From contig DATATB010000103.1 of NCBI GenBank assembly GCA_036268995.1, positions 1-32,840 of the forward strand: DNA of 32,840 nucleotides. Reading direction: 5' to 3'. Below are positions 15,445 to 23,357 of the stretch, piece after piece. The number at the start of each line of letters is the position of its first letter. Position 1 is the stretch's first letter. The stretch comes from DATATB01 sp036268995 (lineage in GTDB: Bacteria > Planctomycetota > Planctomycetia > Pirellulales > PNKZ01). The position numbers and the translations under genes are program-made. Under the pieces are notes generated by a model. It saw nothing but the letters and a program-made list of their open reading frames with translations. It was not told the DNA's origin and ran no database searches.

Positions 15445-15777
15445 AAACAAATCCAGGCGAGCCGGGCGAACACCGGCAAGCTTGCGCTCGCCGCTCGGCC
15501 AAGTGAGCGTCTTATTTGTGGCTGCGCCCGCTGGTTGCTTTCTTCGCCCCGGAGGGGCCGAAAGTCGTTTGCCAGGGGCGTGAGCCCCTGGACGCCCAGC
15601 GCGCACAAAAATGTATCCACAGCCCTGAAAGGGCGCAAGCGGACTGTCGCCCCTTCGGGGCTTAAAGCGTTTCCCGCGCACGTTTTTCCAGGGGCTTTCG
15701 CCCCTGGCTAACGACTTCCGCCCCTTCGCGGCTCGCTGGTATCGTCTACCTATCTCCAAGAACCCTACGCCGCGCGC
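15445..15777. other. Intergenic region occupied by palindromic repeats
   Basis: No gene is supported. Most of it (15546-15730) is the nested inverted-repeat element listed separately. The open frame running through it on the minus strand encodes only Arg/Gly/Pro-rich sequence translated from the palindromes. Confidence 0.6.
15546..15730. repeat. Nested inverted-repeat element made of five hairpins
   Basis: Hairpins in order: GCCCC-GGA-GGGGC (15546-15558), CCAGGGGC-GTGA-GCCCCTGG (15572-15591), GCCCT-GAA-AGGGC (15622-15634), GCCCC-TTC-GGGGC (15649-15661) and CCAGGGGC-TTTC-GCCCCTGG (15688-15707). In addition the whole left arm (about 15551-15591) is the near-perfect reverse complement of the right arm (about 15688-15728), both including an ACGACTT/AAGTCGT stretch. 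This resembles small non-autonomous REP- or MITE-like elements. Confidence 0.7.
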
Positions 15778-18700
15778 CTACTTCTTCTTAATTCCACCTT
15801 GAAACATTGGCCCCTTGGGGTCGCCGCGCGAGAGCAGGTAGGCCAGCAGGTCGAGCACTTCGTTCTTATTCAGCGAGTTGATCAAGTTGGCCGGCATCAG
15901 CGAAACAGGCGAAGGTTGAATGTCTTCGATGTCACTCTTAGCGATCTCGTCCACTTTGCTGGCATCCTCGGGATTGGTGAGGATGATCACCTTGTCCTTC
16001 GACTCCGACAAAATGCGGCCGGTATACACCTTGCCCGAGCTGGTGAGGACCGTCGACGCTCGATACTGATCGGAAATGATCTTGTTGGGATCGACGATGG
16101 CTTCGGCCATATCCTTGAGCCCGAAGCGGCCGGCCAGTTGCGAGAGATCGGGGCCGGTGGATCCGCCTTCGCCCTGAAAACGATGGCAGATAATGCAGCG
16201 CGCGGCGGCAAACATCTGCTGGCCATGCTTGTAATTGCGCCCCTTGAGACCGGACTGGCCGGCGCTCAGCAGTTCGGCCAGCGTCCAATTCTGCCCTGGG
16301 CCCTTGGGCTTGGGCAGTTCGAGCATCTGGAAGGGCTTGCGCAGGCCGGCGCCCTCGATTGCCAAGCGCTCGGCATCCGTGGCGTTGTCGAAGGCTTCGT
16401 TTTCGATATTGCGCAAAAAGCCTTGGAAGCTGTGGCCGCCGCTAAACCGCCGGGAATCGCGCATCCACTTGAAATAGAACTGCCGCTCCTCGGGCGTCCA
16501 GCCGTCGCGCAGGTTCCGCAGCACAAATACGTAATGCATCTTCTGCGGATCGATCGCGTTGGCCTGCACCCCCGCCACCGCATGCCCATAGCCCGCGTTG
16601 CGTGCGAGCAAGTCGCTCGTGGCCTGAATGTTGGTGGCGCTGTGCGTGGGCTGCTTGATCAATGCCAGCGTCTTGCGAATCACGTTGGGCGATTTGAGAT
16701 ACACCAGCAGCGACGATAGCTCGCGATTCAACGGATCGGTGGCTGCCGGATAATACGCGTCGAGCTTCGCCGCGATCCGCGCGCCGGTCGCGGGCTCCGG
16801 TTCGCCCATGCGGATAAATGCCAGTTCGTACGCCCGCAGCAGTTCGAGCTGCTGGAACTGGCCCAGCGAACTGAACTCGAGCCGGTCGAGCGCCGCCAGC
16901 AGTTGCCCTTGCAGCGATTTGTCACCTTGCCGAGCCAGGCCCACGGCGCCGGTGATCAACGCTTCGGCGTTCTTTTCGGCCAGCACGCGCGCTTGCCACA
17001 GCTCGACCGGCTGCTGCTCGAGAACAATCCGGGCAGCATAGCGAATGAAGCGATCGGGATGACCCAAGTGCGGATAGGCAAACTCCACCGCCTCGGCCGG
17101 TTTGGCGGCCCGGTGTTGATACGCCTCGAGCTGGTGGCGCAGGTCTCGCTGGTCGGCGAAGGCCTGCTTGCCAAGTTCGGCCGGCGCCGTCGATTCGCCG
17201 CCGGTGTAGGTCACGCGGAACAGTTCCGACTGCGTGCCGCGCCCGCCCACAGTGAAGTACAGCGCCCCGTCGCGACCGACGAGCACGTCGGTGACCGGCA
17301 GCGGCGCCCGCGCCACGAATTCTTCCTTCGTGGCCGTGTAAGTCGCCCCGGAGGGCTGCAAGTGCAGCGCGAAGATCGTGCCGAACGTCCAGTCGAGAAT
17401 ATAGAGCGCCTTTTGATATTTGGCCGGGAACTTTGCCCCGTAGCCAAAGGCCACGCCCACCGGCGAGCCAGGCCCGATCTCGATCATCGGCGGCAGGCTG
17501 TCGACATAGTACGGCGGCCATTTGCCCGTCCCGCTGCGCCAGCCGAAGTCGCTGCCACTGACGGCGTGCAGCACGCGCGTCGGTCGATACCAGCTCGAGC
17601 CCAAGTCCCATTCCATGTCGGCATCGTAGGCGAATAGCTCGCCCGTGGCGTTAAAGGCCATGTCGAATGCGTTGCGATAGCCGACGCTGATGATCTCCCA
17701 GGTCTTGCCATCGGGATCGGTCTTAGCGATCCAGCCGCCGGGGGCCATGCGCCCTCGGGCATGACCGTTGGCGTCCCACTGCCGCGGCAGCAATAGGTCT
17801 TCGCCCCAGTTGGTCGGAACGCGACTGGCATCGATCTTGGCCGGCGGATCGGTGTGGTTGCCGCAGATGACATAAATGCTTTTGCCGTCGGGCGACAAGC
17901 GTAGGGCATGCGGCCCGTGCTCGCCGCCGCCTTGGAAGCTCGCGAGCTTGACGACTTCGTCGTACTGATCGTCGCCGTTGGTATCGCGTGCGCGATACAG
18001 GCCGCTGCCCGGGCCGCCGTTGATCGACAGGTACAGGCTATCGAAGGCATACAGCATGCCGTGGGCCGGGCCGGTTTTGATCGCCAGATGCTCGACCTTG
18101 GTCGGCTCATTGCTGCCGATCGGCGGCGGAGTGATGCGGCACAAGCCCTTGTCGCGTTCGTCGCTGGCGATGATGCGGCCGCGGTTGTCGAGCGTGATGT
18201 TGACCCACGAGCCGAGCACATCTTTGGGAACCGTGAACAAGTGCTCGACCTGAAAACCCGGCAGCACCTTGAACTCGCTGCCCGAACGGTCGCCGGACAC
18301 GCCCGCTTTGGCCAGCACGTCGCCCCACGGCTTGTCGCCCAGCCGGGCAACCTGGCGAACCGGCTTGAACTTTCGCGCCGCCGGCCACTCGGCCGCCCGC
18401 CACGACGAGTCGCTGACCACAAACCGCCGCGAGCCGTCGGGCATTTCCAGTAGGATTTTGGCACAGAAGGCGGCAACGCCGCCGGCGTTCTGCACTTCGG
18501 CGGTGAGCATGTTCTTGCCCGGCACGACGTATTTTTGCAGGTCGGCTTCCACCGGGCTCTGCCAATCGTCGGTGCGACCAACCTCGTGGCCGTTGACCAG
18601 CAGCCGGGCGCTATTGTCGCAACTGGCTTTGATCCACGCGGCTTTCGTACCGCCGGCAAACTCGACGCGCAGCGTGTAGGGCGACTTGTACTCGGCTCCC

Positions 18701-18906
18701 CAAATCCACTCGGGCACCGGACAGCCTTGCCAGGCGGTCGCCGGCAGAGGCTCCGCGGTTGCATCTTGCGCCGCCGCTTCGTGTGCGGCAGCCGAGGCCA
18801 CGACGGGCCGCTCTTCGTATATCTTTTCCACCTCGGCGCACATGGCAGTCTGGCCGGCCCAACTCATGAGAGCTGCGCACAGCAGCCACCGCATCGAACA
18901 TTTCAT
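15778..18906 (-). CDS. PVC-type membrane-bound dehydrogenase with c-type heme domain
   Basis: About 1042 residues, exported. The order is: signal peptide (MKCSMRWLLCAALMSW), a jelly-roll-like domain (WIKASCDNSARLLVNGHEVG), a beta-propeller of the glucose/sorbosone dehydrogenase type (LDNRGRIIASDERDKGLCRI, GGEHGPHALRLSPDGKSIYV, GYRNAFDMAFNATGELFAYD), a helical HEAT-like region (about 580-850) and a C-terminal cytochrome c domain. The heme motif is CIICH at 904-908, with a likely axial Met at 1004 (SLMPANL). It probably oxidises a sugar or polyol and passes electrons to the heme; the substrate is unknown. ATG at 18906 is chosen over the open frame to 19071, because it starts a signal peptide and has an upstream GGAG. 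It follows the Gfo/Idh gene by 106 bases on the same strand, a common planctomycete carbohydrate-oxidation pairing. Confidence 0.9.
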   Translation of the reverse strand: MKCSMRWLLCAALMSWAGQTAMCAEVEKIYEERPVVASAAAHEAAAQDATAEPLPATAWQGCPVPEWIWGAEYKSPYTLRVEFAGGTKAAWIKASCDNSARLLVNGHEVGRTDDWQSPVEADLQKYVVPGKNMLTAEVQNAGGVAAFCAKILLEMPDGSRRFVVSDSSWRAAEWPAARKFKPVRQVARLGDKPWGDVLAKAGVSGDRSGSEFKVLPGFQVEHLFTVPKDVLGSWVNITLDNRGRIIASDERDKGLCRITPPPIGSNEPTKVEHLAIKTGPAHGMLYAFDSLYLSINGGPGSGLYRARDTNGDDQYDEVVKLASFQGGGEHGPHALRLSPDGKSIYVICGNHTDPPAKIDASRVPTNWGEDLLLPRQWDANGHARGRMAPGGWIAKTDPDGKTWEIISVGYRNAFDMAFNATGELFAYDADMEWDLGSSWYRPTRVLHAVSGSDFGWRSGTGKWPPYYVDSLPPMIEIGPGSPVGVAFGYGAKFPAKYQKALYILDWTFGTIFALHLQPSGATYTATKEEFVARAPLPVTDVLVGRDGALYFTVGGRGTQSELFRVTYTGGESTAPAELGKQAFADQRDLRHQLEAYQHRAAKPAEAVEFAYPHLGHPDRFIRYAARIVLEQQPVELWQARVLAEKNAEALITGAVGLARQGDKSLQGQLLAALDRLEFSSLGQFQQLELLRAYELAFIRMGEPEPATGARIAAKLDAYYPAATDPLNRELSSLLVYLKSPNVIRKTLALIKQPTHSATNIQATSDLLARNAGYGHAVAGVQANAIDPQKMHYVFVLRNLRDGWTPEERQFYFKWMRDSRRFSGGHSFQGFLRNIENEAFDNATDAERLAIEGAGLRKPFQMLELPKPKGPGQNWTLAELLSAGQSGLKGRNYKHGQQMFAAARCIICHRFQGEGGSTGPDLSQLAGRFGLKDMAEAIVDPNKIISDQYRASTVLTSSGKVYTGRILSESKDKVIILTNPEDASKVDEIAKSDIEDIQPSPVSLMPANLINSLNKNEVLDLLAYLLSRGDPKGPMFQGGIKKK

Positions 18907-19012
18907 CAGCAAGCAACTCCGGAGAAAGTCATGCAAGAGGCGTCGGGAGCGCATGCCCACGGCGGCCGTGGGCATGGCACCCCTGCAACGGACAACGGGC
19001 CAACGGACCCCT

Positions 19013-20392
19013 TTAGCCTTCGTATTCGCGCTTGGTGACCAGTCCGGGCGCGGGGACGGGATACTTCCCATCGGGGCGTGCCTGGACCGGCGCCGGCGAG
19101 TCCATGGTCAGCTTGTCGACCATCGGGGCAAATTCGTGGTCGCTTTGCAGGATCTGGTCGTAGGTGATCTGCTGGCCGGTGTGGCAAGCCATGCGGCCCA
19201 TCGAAGTGACCAGGCTGGCCTTGGCCCCGCGCTCGCACTCGTTGTAGGGCTGATCGCTGCGAATGGCCGACACCAGATCATTCCATTCGACCTGGTACGG
19301 ATTGTTCTTCTCCGGTCCAAATCGCCAGGCCAACTTGTCGGCGTCCATGTTCTGGCCCTTGTAGATGCGGGCCTTCGACGGCCAATGGCTGGCCGACGAA
19401 ATGACGCCCAAACCCTTCGTGCCGTGGGCATAGCTGGCAAACTCGTTCTTGCAGCCGGGAATGTTGCGGCCTTCCAGGCGCAGCTCCGAGCCGTCGGCGA
19501 ACGTGTATTCGACCGAGTAGTGATCGAAGTTCTGGTCGATGTACTCGCCGCGATAATGCCGGCCGCCGCTGCCTTGGGCCTTGACCGGCCAGGCGTCTTT
19601 CATCCAGCAGCACTCGTCGATGTTGTGGACCAGGAAATCGCTGTAGCAGCCGCCGCTGGCCCACAGGAAGCCGTGAAAATTCTTGATCTGGTACATCAGC
19701 TCGGTCATGTCGCTGCCGCTGGGCGGCGAGACAAAGGCCGAACCGATCGGCCCCTGCATGCGGTACGCCCGCAACAACAAGATGTCGCCGATTTCGCCGT
19801 CCTTGATGCGCTTGAACAGTTCCTGCCGGGCTTCGCAATGGCGGCACATCAGGCCGACGGCCACCTTCAGATTCTTGGCCTTCGACTCGTCGGCCAGCTT
19901 GAGCATTTTGCGCGTGCTCGGGCCGTCGACGGTCGTGGGCTTTTCCATGAAGACGTTGATGCCCTTGGCGATGGCATGGCCGAAGTGCACCCAGCGAAAG
20001 GCCGGCGGAGTCGCGAAGATCACGACGTCGCCGGGGCGCAGACATTCCATTGCCTTTTGATAGGCGTCGAAGCCGATGAACTGCCGGTCCTTGGGCACGT
20101 CCATCTGCTTTTCGAATTGCTTGGTTAGGTTCTTATGGCTGGCGTCCAACTTGTTCTGAAACACGTCGGCCATGGCCACGAGCTTGATCGGCCCCCTGTC
20201 CTTGACGTTCAAAGCATTGGCGGCGGCGCCGGTGCCACGGCCGCCGCAACCCACTAAGGCGACTTTCAGCGTGTTGTCTTCGCCGGCGTGAACGTGCGGC
20301 ACGGCCATGCTCAGCAAGCTGCCGGCCGCAGCGACGCGGCCCGTGCTTTTCACAAACTCACGGCGGGTCGTGCCCGCTGAAGGGGTCGTCAT
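19013..20392 (-). CDS. Gfo/Idh/MocA family oxidoreductase with Tat signal
   Basis: A 459-residue NAD(P)-dependent oxidoreductase. The N-terminus carries a twin-arginine signal (TRREFVKSTGRVAAAGSLL), so the protein is exported folded, cofactor included. The Rossmann motif is VALVGCGGRGTGAA with GCGGRG at 48-53. EKPTT at 150-154 contains the conserved EKP of the family. Further conserved pieces are KVAVGLMCRHCEARQEL and WASGGCYSDFLVHNIDECCW. Planctomycetes carry many such enzymes, thought to oxidise sugars or sugar derivatives. ATG at 20392 has a GGAG upstream, while the ATG at 20407 has none. It is upstream of, and probably co-transcribed with, the heme dehydrogenase. The specific substrate cannot be told. 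Confidence 0.92.
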   Translation of the reverse strand: MTTPSAGTTRREFVKSTGRVAAAGSLLSMAVPHVHAGEDNTLKVALVGCGGRGTGAAANALNVKDRGPIKLVAMADVFQNKLDASHKNLTKQFEKQMDVPKDRQFIGFDAYQKAMECLRPGDVVIFATPPAFRWVHFGHAIAKGINVFMEKPTTVDGPSTRKMLKLADESKAKNLKVAVGLMCRHCEARQELFKRIKDGEIGDILLLRAYRMQGPIGSAFVSPPSGSDMTELMYQIKNFHGFLWASGGCYSDFLVHNIDECCWMKDAWPVKAQGSGGRHYRGEYIDQNFDHYSVEYTFADGSELRLEGRNIPGCKNEFASYAHGTKGLGVISSASHWPSKARIYKGQNMDADKLAWRFGPEKNNPYQVEWNDLVSAIRSDQPYNECERGAKASLVTSMGRMACHTGQQITYDQILQSDHEFAPMVDKLTMDSPAPVQARPDGKYPVPAPGLVTKREYEG

Positions 20393-20937
20393 AGCAAGCG
20401 GCTCCATTCGAACTGTTGGCTAGGGGAGGAAAATCCGAACAGCCCGGCGCGCGGCCAGGCAGTGAAACAGGCGAGAGGTCCACGAACATTCGAAATCAGC
20501 GAGTCGAGCGCCGCAGGGTAAGTTGGCGGATGGTATGCCGGTTTGCCAACTCGGTCGCGGCGCCATGTGCGGGTTGGGCCAAGGGCGGGTGGTCGCCGGC
20601 CGGGATTTACCAGCCTGACGATGGCACTCAGTATCACCGCAAATCGGTCGCTCTGCAAGTAATTGGCTACTAGGCCGCAGGCTTGACCCCCGTCGGGGCG
20701 GCATCTACGATTCCTCCGCAGGCCAGCCGCCTGCCTTCTCTCGGGATGTCGCCAGTGCGTCCCATCCAGTTGCCCACGACCGGCGAATTCGTGGGCGTTT
20801 CAACAAGGCCGCCCGTATGGCGGCCCAGCGGCGGTGCGAGCCCGCAGGCCTCCAGTGGCCGCCAGTGGTTCGTTAGCCCGTCCGTCCAAGGTCTCTTTGC
20901 CAAGCGCCAGCGACGCAGTCCAACAAGGAGTCATCTG
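20393..20937 (+). other. 545-base divergent intergenic region
   Basis: It separates the Gfo/Idh gene (-) from the DUF362 gene (+). The DUF362 frame stays open upstream to 20683 but this extension lacks protein-like conservation and overlaps the promoter at 20683-20711. The leader contains hairpins, notably GGCCGCC (20807-20813) / GGCGGCC (20819-20825). Nothing else is recognised. Confidence 0.55.
20683..20711 (+). promoter_or_regulatory. Possible promoter for the DUF362 gene
   Basis: TTGACC (20683-20688), a 17-base spacer, then TACGAT (20706-20711). It predicts a leader of about 220 bases ahead of the ATG at 20938, with internal hairpins. The -10 has two mismatches, so it is tentative. Confidence 0.35.
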
Positions 20938-21846
20938 ATGGCCAAAGTCGCGATCACACAGAATTACGATATTGAATTGGCGATTGCCGCGGCTTTGGTA
21001 TCGATCGACTTGAAGCCGCTGGTGAGCGGAAAGCTCGTGGCGGTCAAACCCAACGAAACCTATGCCGATGCCAAAGACAAAACCGCCGTGACCCAGCCCG
21101 ATACGCTGCGCGCAGTGCTGCAGGCCATCAAGCCGCTGAACCCCCGTCATATTGTCGTCACCGGCGGATCGGGCGCGGCCGAAACCGATGAGGTTTTTCG
21201 CGTCGCAGGCTTGATGGATGTAGTGCGCGAAGAAGGGGTCGAGTTTGTGGACCACAACCGCGAACCGTTCGTTTCCGTCGACCTCGACTACGCGCCGGAA
21301 AAGGACGTCGATGGTCCGCAGAAGTCGATTATGGTCAACGCCCGAGTGCTGGAGTACGAGACGCTGATTGCCGTCAGCCAACTGAAACTGCACGAGACGG
21401 CGACGGTGACGATGGCGCTAAAGAACATCGCCATGTCGTTTCCGGCGGCCGATTACTACGGCCACCCGCGATGGAACCAGAAGCACGCCAATCATTTCTT
21501 CGCCGACATGCATTCATTCATCGCGGCCATGGCGAAGCGCTTTCCGATCGACCTGGCCGTGACTGTCGGGCATCCGGCAATGATCGCCACCGGTCCGCTG
21601 GGCGGCCACACCGTCGAGACCGGGTTGGTCATTGCCAGCACCGACCCGGTGGCGGCTGACGTCGTAGGTGCCCGCCTGCTGGGCTTCAAAACCCAAGCCG
21701 TCCGTCACCTCTGGGAGGCCGGCAAGCTCGGGCTGGGCGAGACCGACACCGACAAGATGAAGTTTCCGCTAATGAGCCTCACCGAGGCGATCGAAGCCTT
21801 CACCGAAGCCGCGTACGGCGAGAAGCTAAACTTCGAGCACGCGTGA
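20938..21846 (+). CDS. DUF362 domain protein
   Basis: A 302-residue protein of the DUF362 type. It starts MAKVAITQNYD and has KLVAVKPNETY (about 37-47), HIVVTGGSGAAETDEVF, then LIAVSQLKLHETATVTMALKNIAMSFPAADYY, HSFIAAMAKRFPIDLAVTVGHPAM and ASTDPVAADVVGARLLGF, the usual order of conserved blocks. No Cys-rich ferredoxin part is present, unlike some family members. The reaction is unknown. No signal peptide is seen. ATG at 20938 has a near-perfect AAGGAG ribosome-binding site 7 bases upstream, which decides the start over the longer open frame. It is a single-gene unit on the plus strand. Confidence 0.88.
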   Translation: MAKVAITQNYDIELAIAAALVSIDLKPLVSGKLVAVKPNETYADAKDKTAVTQPDTLRAVLQAIKPLNPRHIVVTGGSGAAETDEVFRVAGLMDVVREEGVEFVDHNREPFVSVDLDYAPEKDVDGPQKSIMVNARVLEYETLIAVSQLKLHETATVTMALKNIAMSFPAADYYGHPRWNQKHANHFFADMHSFIAAMAKRFPIDLAVTVGHPAMIATGPLGGHTVETGLVIASTDPVAADVVGARLLGFKTQAVRHLWEAGKLGLGETDTDKMKFPLMSLTEAIEAFTEAAYGEKLNFEHA

Positions 21847-21935
21847 AGGAAATGATGGACGATGAACGCGGAATGATGAATTGCGAGGAGGCACTCTGCG
21901 ACCTCCATTCATCATTCATCATTCCGACTTCCGCG
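21846..21935. repeat. Dispersed GGAATGATGAAT palindromic element (copy 2)
   Basis: GGAATGATGAAT (21870-21881) pairs with ATTCATCATTCC (21914-21925). The core GCGAGGAGGCACTCTGCGACCTCC parallels the core of the copy at 10700. It lies between the convergent ends of the DUF362 gene and the small secreted-protein gene, where it can also act as a bidirectional terminator. Confidence 0.65.
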
Positions 21936-21939
21936 TTTC

Positions 21940-22227
21940 TTAGAACTGCCCGCCGTTTTGCAGCCAGCTTTCGTAGACGTTGTACTGGTCGACCGTCTGG
22001 CCGTGGATGTTGATGAAACTGCGGAGATTGCGGTATCCGCTTTTGACGTACGCCCCCTGCGGCCGCGTGTAGTACGGCCCGCCGACGTTGCGGGGAGCCA
22101 TTTGCACCGTTTGGACCGGCAGATGGCTGTAGTACGAACGATTGAAGATCCAAGGCTCGGCTTGCGCCTCGCAGACAAACGTGCCGCCGATCGCGGCCAA
22201 GAGAAGTAGAATGCGGATGGGCTTCAT
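21940..22227 (-). CDS. Small secreted protein of unknown function
   Basis: A 95-residue protein. Residues 1-23 are a signal peptide (MKPIRILLLLAAIGGTFVCEAQA) with an AQA cleavage site. The mature part is short, aromatic and polar (WIFNRSYYSHLP, GGPYYTRPQGAYVKSG, NIHGQTVDQYNVYESWLQNG) with no family I recognise. No Cys pair remains after cleavage. It lies 82 bases downstream of surE on the same strand and may be co-transcribed. Short secreted Tyr-rich proteins of this sort are common in planctomycetes; the role is unknown. Confidence 0.7.
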   Translation of the reverse strand: MKPIRILLLLAAIGGTFVCEAQAEPWIFNRSYYSHLPVQTVQMAPRNVGGPYYTRPQGAYVKSGYRNLRSFINIHGQTVDQYNVYESWLQNGGQF

Positions 22228-22309
22228 AGGTGTGTACCGGCTGAGAAGTGAGTGGCTGGGCAGGAGGAAATGTCCGATACCTCCATTGAAATCAGCCGCC
22301 GGTGATTTG

Positions 22310-23074
22310 TCACCTACGAAGTGGAAAATTCCAGCCTTTCATCGCCTGCATCGCGGCCCGGTCCGTTAAATCGAAGCACAGCGGAGTAATCGTCACCAGG
22401 CCTTTGGCCAAAGCCGTGAGATCGGTTTCCGGCTCGGCGGGCAGTTCCGGCATGGTGCCCAGCATCCAGTAATAGCTGCGGCCGCGCGGATCGACCCGCT
22501 TTTCGAAATCCTCGCCGTAGCGGTTCACGCCCATCGGCACCGTCCGCACGGTGTACTGCCCGGCGAGTGCGGCCGTCGGGATATTCAGATTGAACAGTTG
22601 CGGACGCGGCCCTTTTTGTGCCAGGACTTGCTCGATCACCTCGCAGGCAATTTGAGCGGCGCGGCCAAAATCGGCATGCTCGTTGAATTCGAGCGAGACG
22701 GCGATGCTCGTGATGTCGAAGAATGCCCCTTCGATCGCCGCCGCCACCGTGCCCGAGTACAGCACGTTGATCCCGGCGTTCAGCCCCCCATTGATGCCGC
22801 TGACCACCAGGTTGGGCCGCTGCGAGCAGAATTCGAACACACCCAGCTTCACACAGTCGGCCGGGCTCCCCTCGACGGCCCAGCCGCGTCTCCGGTCGCC
22901 ATCAAAGACCTCTCGGGCCACCAGCGGCCGCAGGAACGTGATCGAGTGGCCCACGCCGCTTTGCTCGACGGCCGGCGCAACCACGCACACTTCGCCCAGC
23001 TTCGCCAGTTCCTGCTCCATGGCCCGCAGCCCTGGGGCATAAATGCCATCGTCGTTGGTCAGCAGGATACGCAC
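22310..23074 (-). CDS. surE: 5'/3'-nucleotidase SurE
   Basis: A 254-residue metal-dependent phosphatase that dephosphorylates nucleoside monophosphates, linked to stationary-phase survival. The N-terminal motif LLTNDDGIYAPG provides metal ligands D8 and D9. S39 (VEQSGVGHSIT) and N95 (VSGINGGLNAG) complete the site, and YSGTVAAAIEGAF is also conserved. The start codon is GTG at 23074, immediately giving the conserved MRILLTNDDG. It is divergent from guaA, with a good promoter at 23151-23179. SurE next to GMP synthase puts two purine-nucleotide genes side by side, but shared control is not shown. Confidence 0.95.
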   Translation of the reverse strand: MRILLTNDDGIYAPGLRAMEQELAKLGEVCVVAPAVEQSGVGHSITFLRPLVAREVFDGDRRRGWAVEGSPADCVKLGVFEFCSQRPNLVVSGINGGLNAGINVLYSGTVAAAIEGAFFDITSIAVSLEFNEHADFGRAAQIACEVIEQVLAQKGPRPQLFNLNIPTAALAGQYTVRTVPMGVNRYGEDFEKRVDPRGRSYYWMLGTMPELPAEPETDLTALAKGLVTITPLCFDLTDRAAMQAMKGWNFPLRR

Positions 23075-23150
23075 GACGCTCGACCAGATGCTCCATCCAT
23101 GAGGAATCGCCCTTCCAACGGGAATCGCAGGCGGCGGGGGCTATGGCCCT

Positions 23151-23179
23151 ACTATAGTCACGGCCCGGGTGCCCTTCAA
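23151..23179 (-). promoter_or_regulatory. Sigma70-type promoter for surE
   Basis: On the minus strand TTGAAG (23174-23179), a 17-base spacer, then TATAGT (23151-23156). Transcription would start near 23144, about 70 bases before the GTG start of surE. Confidence 0.55.
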
Positions 23180-23203
23180 CGAGCCGCCCTGGGCCACGGC
23201 CCC

Positions 23204-23231
23204 TCGTCAGCGGCAGCGCGATCGTTATAAT
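23204..23231 (+). promoter_or_regulatory. Promoter for guaA
   Basis: A perfect TATAAT (23226-23231) is preceded by TCGTCA (23204-23209), a 4/6 match to TTGACA, at 16 bases spacing. Transcription would start near 23238 and include the hairpins at 23258-23311. Confidence 0.45.
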
Positions 23232-23257
23232 CGTCTCTTTCCACCCAAGAGTCCGTT

Positions 23258-23311
23258 TGCCCCGCCGGGCAGTTGGATTGGCCCCGCCGGTTCCGTGGCG
23301 AGGGCTTTTTT
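23258..23311 (+). promoter_or_regulatory. Attenuator-like leader of guaA: duplicated stem arm and intrinsic terminator
   Basis: GCCC-CGCC (23281-23288) pairs with GGCG-(A)-GGGC (23297-23305), followed at once by six T (23306-23311), the layout of an intrinsic terminator, but placed between a promoter and guaA. A second copy of GCCCCGCCGG occurs at 23259-23268 and forms its own hairpin TGCCC-CGCC-GGGCA (23258-23271). It could also pair with the terminator's 3' arm. No known purine riboswitch core is recognised. Confidence 0.45.
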
Positions 23312-23344
23312 CGTTGGCCACGCCTGGCAGCCGGGGTGAGTTTC

Positions 23345-23356
23345 GCGGAGATCCGC
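23345..23356 (+). promoter_or_regulatory. Hairpin covering the guaA ribosome-binding site
   Basis: GCGG (23345-23348) and CCGC (23353-23356) flank AGAT. The GGAG ribosome-binding site (23347-23350), 7 bases before the ATG, is partly inside the stem. It is short, so only a weak effect is expected. Confidence 0.35.
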
Positions 23357-23357
23357 C

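Noticed and set aside
15612..15621. TGTATCCACA as a DnaA box
   Set aside because: A single imperfect match inside a repeat element, far from dnaA.
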